A DNA stretch of 15,884 nucleotides from assembly GCA_900541315.1 (NCBI GenBank), contig UQJF01000069.1:1-15884 (forward strand), written 5' to 3'. Positions 15,802 through 15,884 of the stretch are shown here, one piece after another. Origin of the DNA: an uncultured Clostridium sp. (GTDB taxonomy: Bacteria; Bacillota; Clostridia; Lachnospirales; Lachnospiraceae). The translations under genes and the position numbers were made by a program. The notes beneath the pieces are model-generated. The model searched no databases. It was not told the origin of the DNA and saw nothing but the letters and a program-made list of their open reading frames with translations. Within the stretch, counting starts at the first letter, position 1. Every line of letters starts with the position of its first letter.

Positions 15802-15884
15802 GTAAGATAAGCTAGTACATCGTTTTCGAAATTAGGATTTAGTTCAATAGGGTCCGAAAGGGCTCCTCCATGTATAAACGCATT
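15802..15884. other. Downstream region at window end
   Basis: No gene is visible in these 83 bases. A small hairpin with a GAAA tetraloop (GGGTCC 15850-15855 with GGGCTCC 15860-15866, one bulged C) is present but is not followed by a T-run, so I do not call it the terminator of the flavoprotein gene. Confidence 0.4.

Overview
The window looks like chromosomal DNA of a spore-forming, low-to-mid GC Firmicute of class Clostridia, most likely a gut Lachnospiraceae-type organism. The reasons are the GlgC/GlgD pair, a SpoVG homologue, a COG2509-type flavoprotein, AAGGAG-type ribosome binding sites and protein sequences typical of that group. The genus is an inference. There are no tRNA or rRNA genes, no CRISPR array and no transposase.

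Layout, left to right. Positions 1-281 hold no supported gene. thiD and cytX (282-2251, + strand) form a thiamin-precursor operon: hydroxymethylpyrimidine kinase plus its probable permease. A bidirectional terminator (2282-2326) separates it from a convergent leftward block: a compact YhaN/SbcC-like ATPase (2343-4232), a YhaO/SbcD-like metallophosphoesterase (4237-5307) and asnS (5713-7104). The ATPase and phosphoesterase are translationally coupled and should form an Mre11/Rad50-like DNA-end processing or repair complex. From 7490, rightward genes run to the end: glgC-glgD-spoVG (glycogen precursor synthesis plus a sporulation/RNA-binding regulator, closed by a terminator at 10283-10334), a 1198-residue NRPS-like enzyme (10655-14251), and an FAD-dependent dehydrogenase with a conserved-looking cysteine cluster (14422-15801).

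The most unusual gene is the single-protein assembly line at 10655-14251. It contains an acyl-CoA-synthetase-like adenylation domain, a carrier domain, a condensation domain with an intact HxxxDG motif, and a C-terminal piece resembling only the end of a second adenylation domain. It is not the common C-A-T order. It could load a carboxylic acid and join it to a free amine, and the flavoprotein downstream may or may not belong to the same pathway.

The intergenic DNA is also unusual. There are three separate highly structured elements: a 157-bp imperfect palindrome (5332-5488) in front of the phosphoesterase gene, with a related 43-bp hairpin (14354-14396) in front of the flavoprotein gene; a cloverleaf-like element (5544-5716) that begins in the asnS stop codon; and a nested, branched element (10350-10520) between spoVG and the NRPS-like gene. 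They resemble mobile or interspersed repeats, or structured RNAs, more than ordinary spacers.
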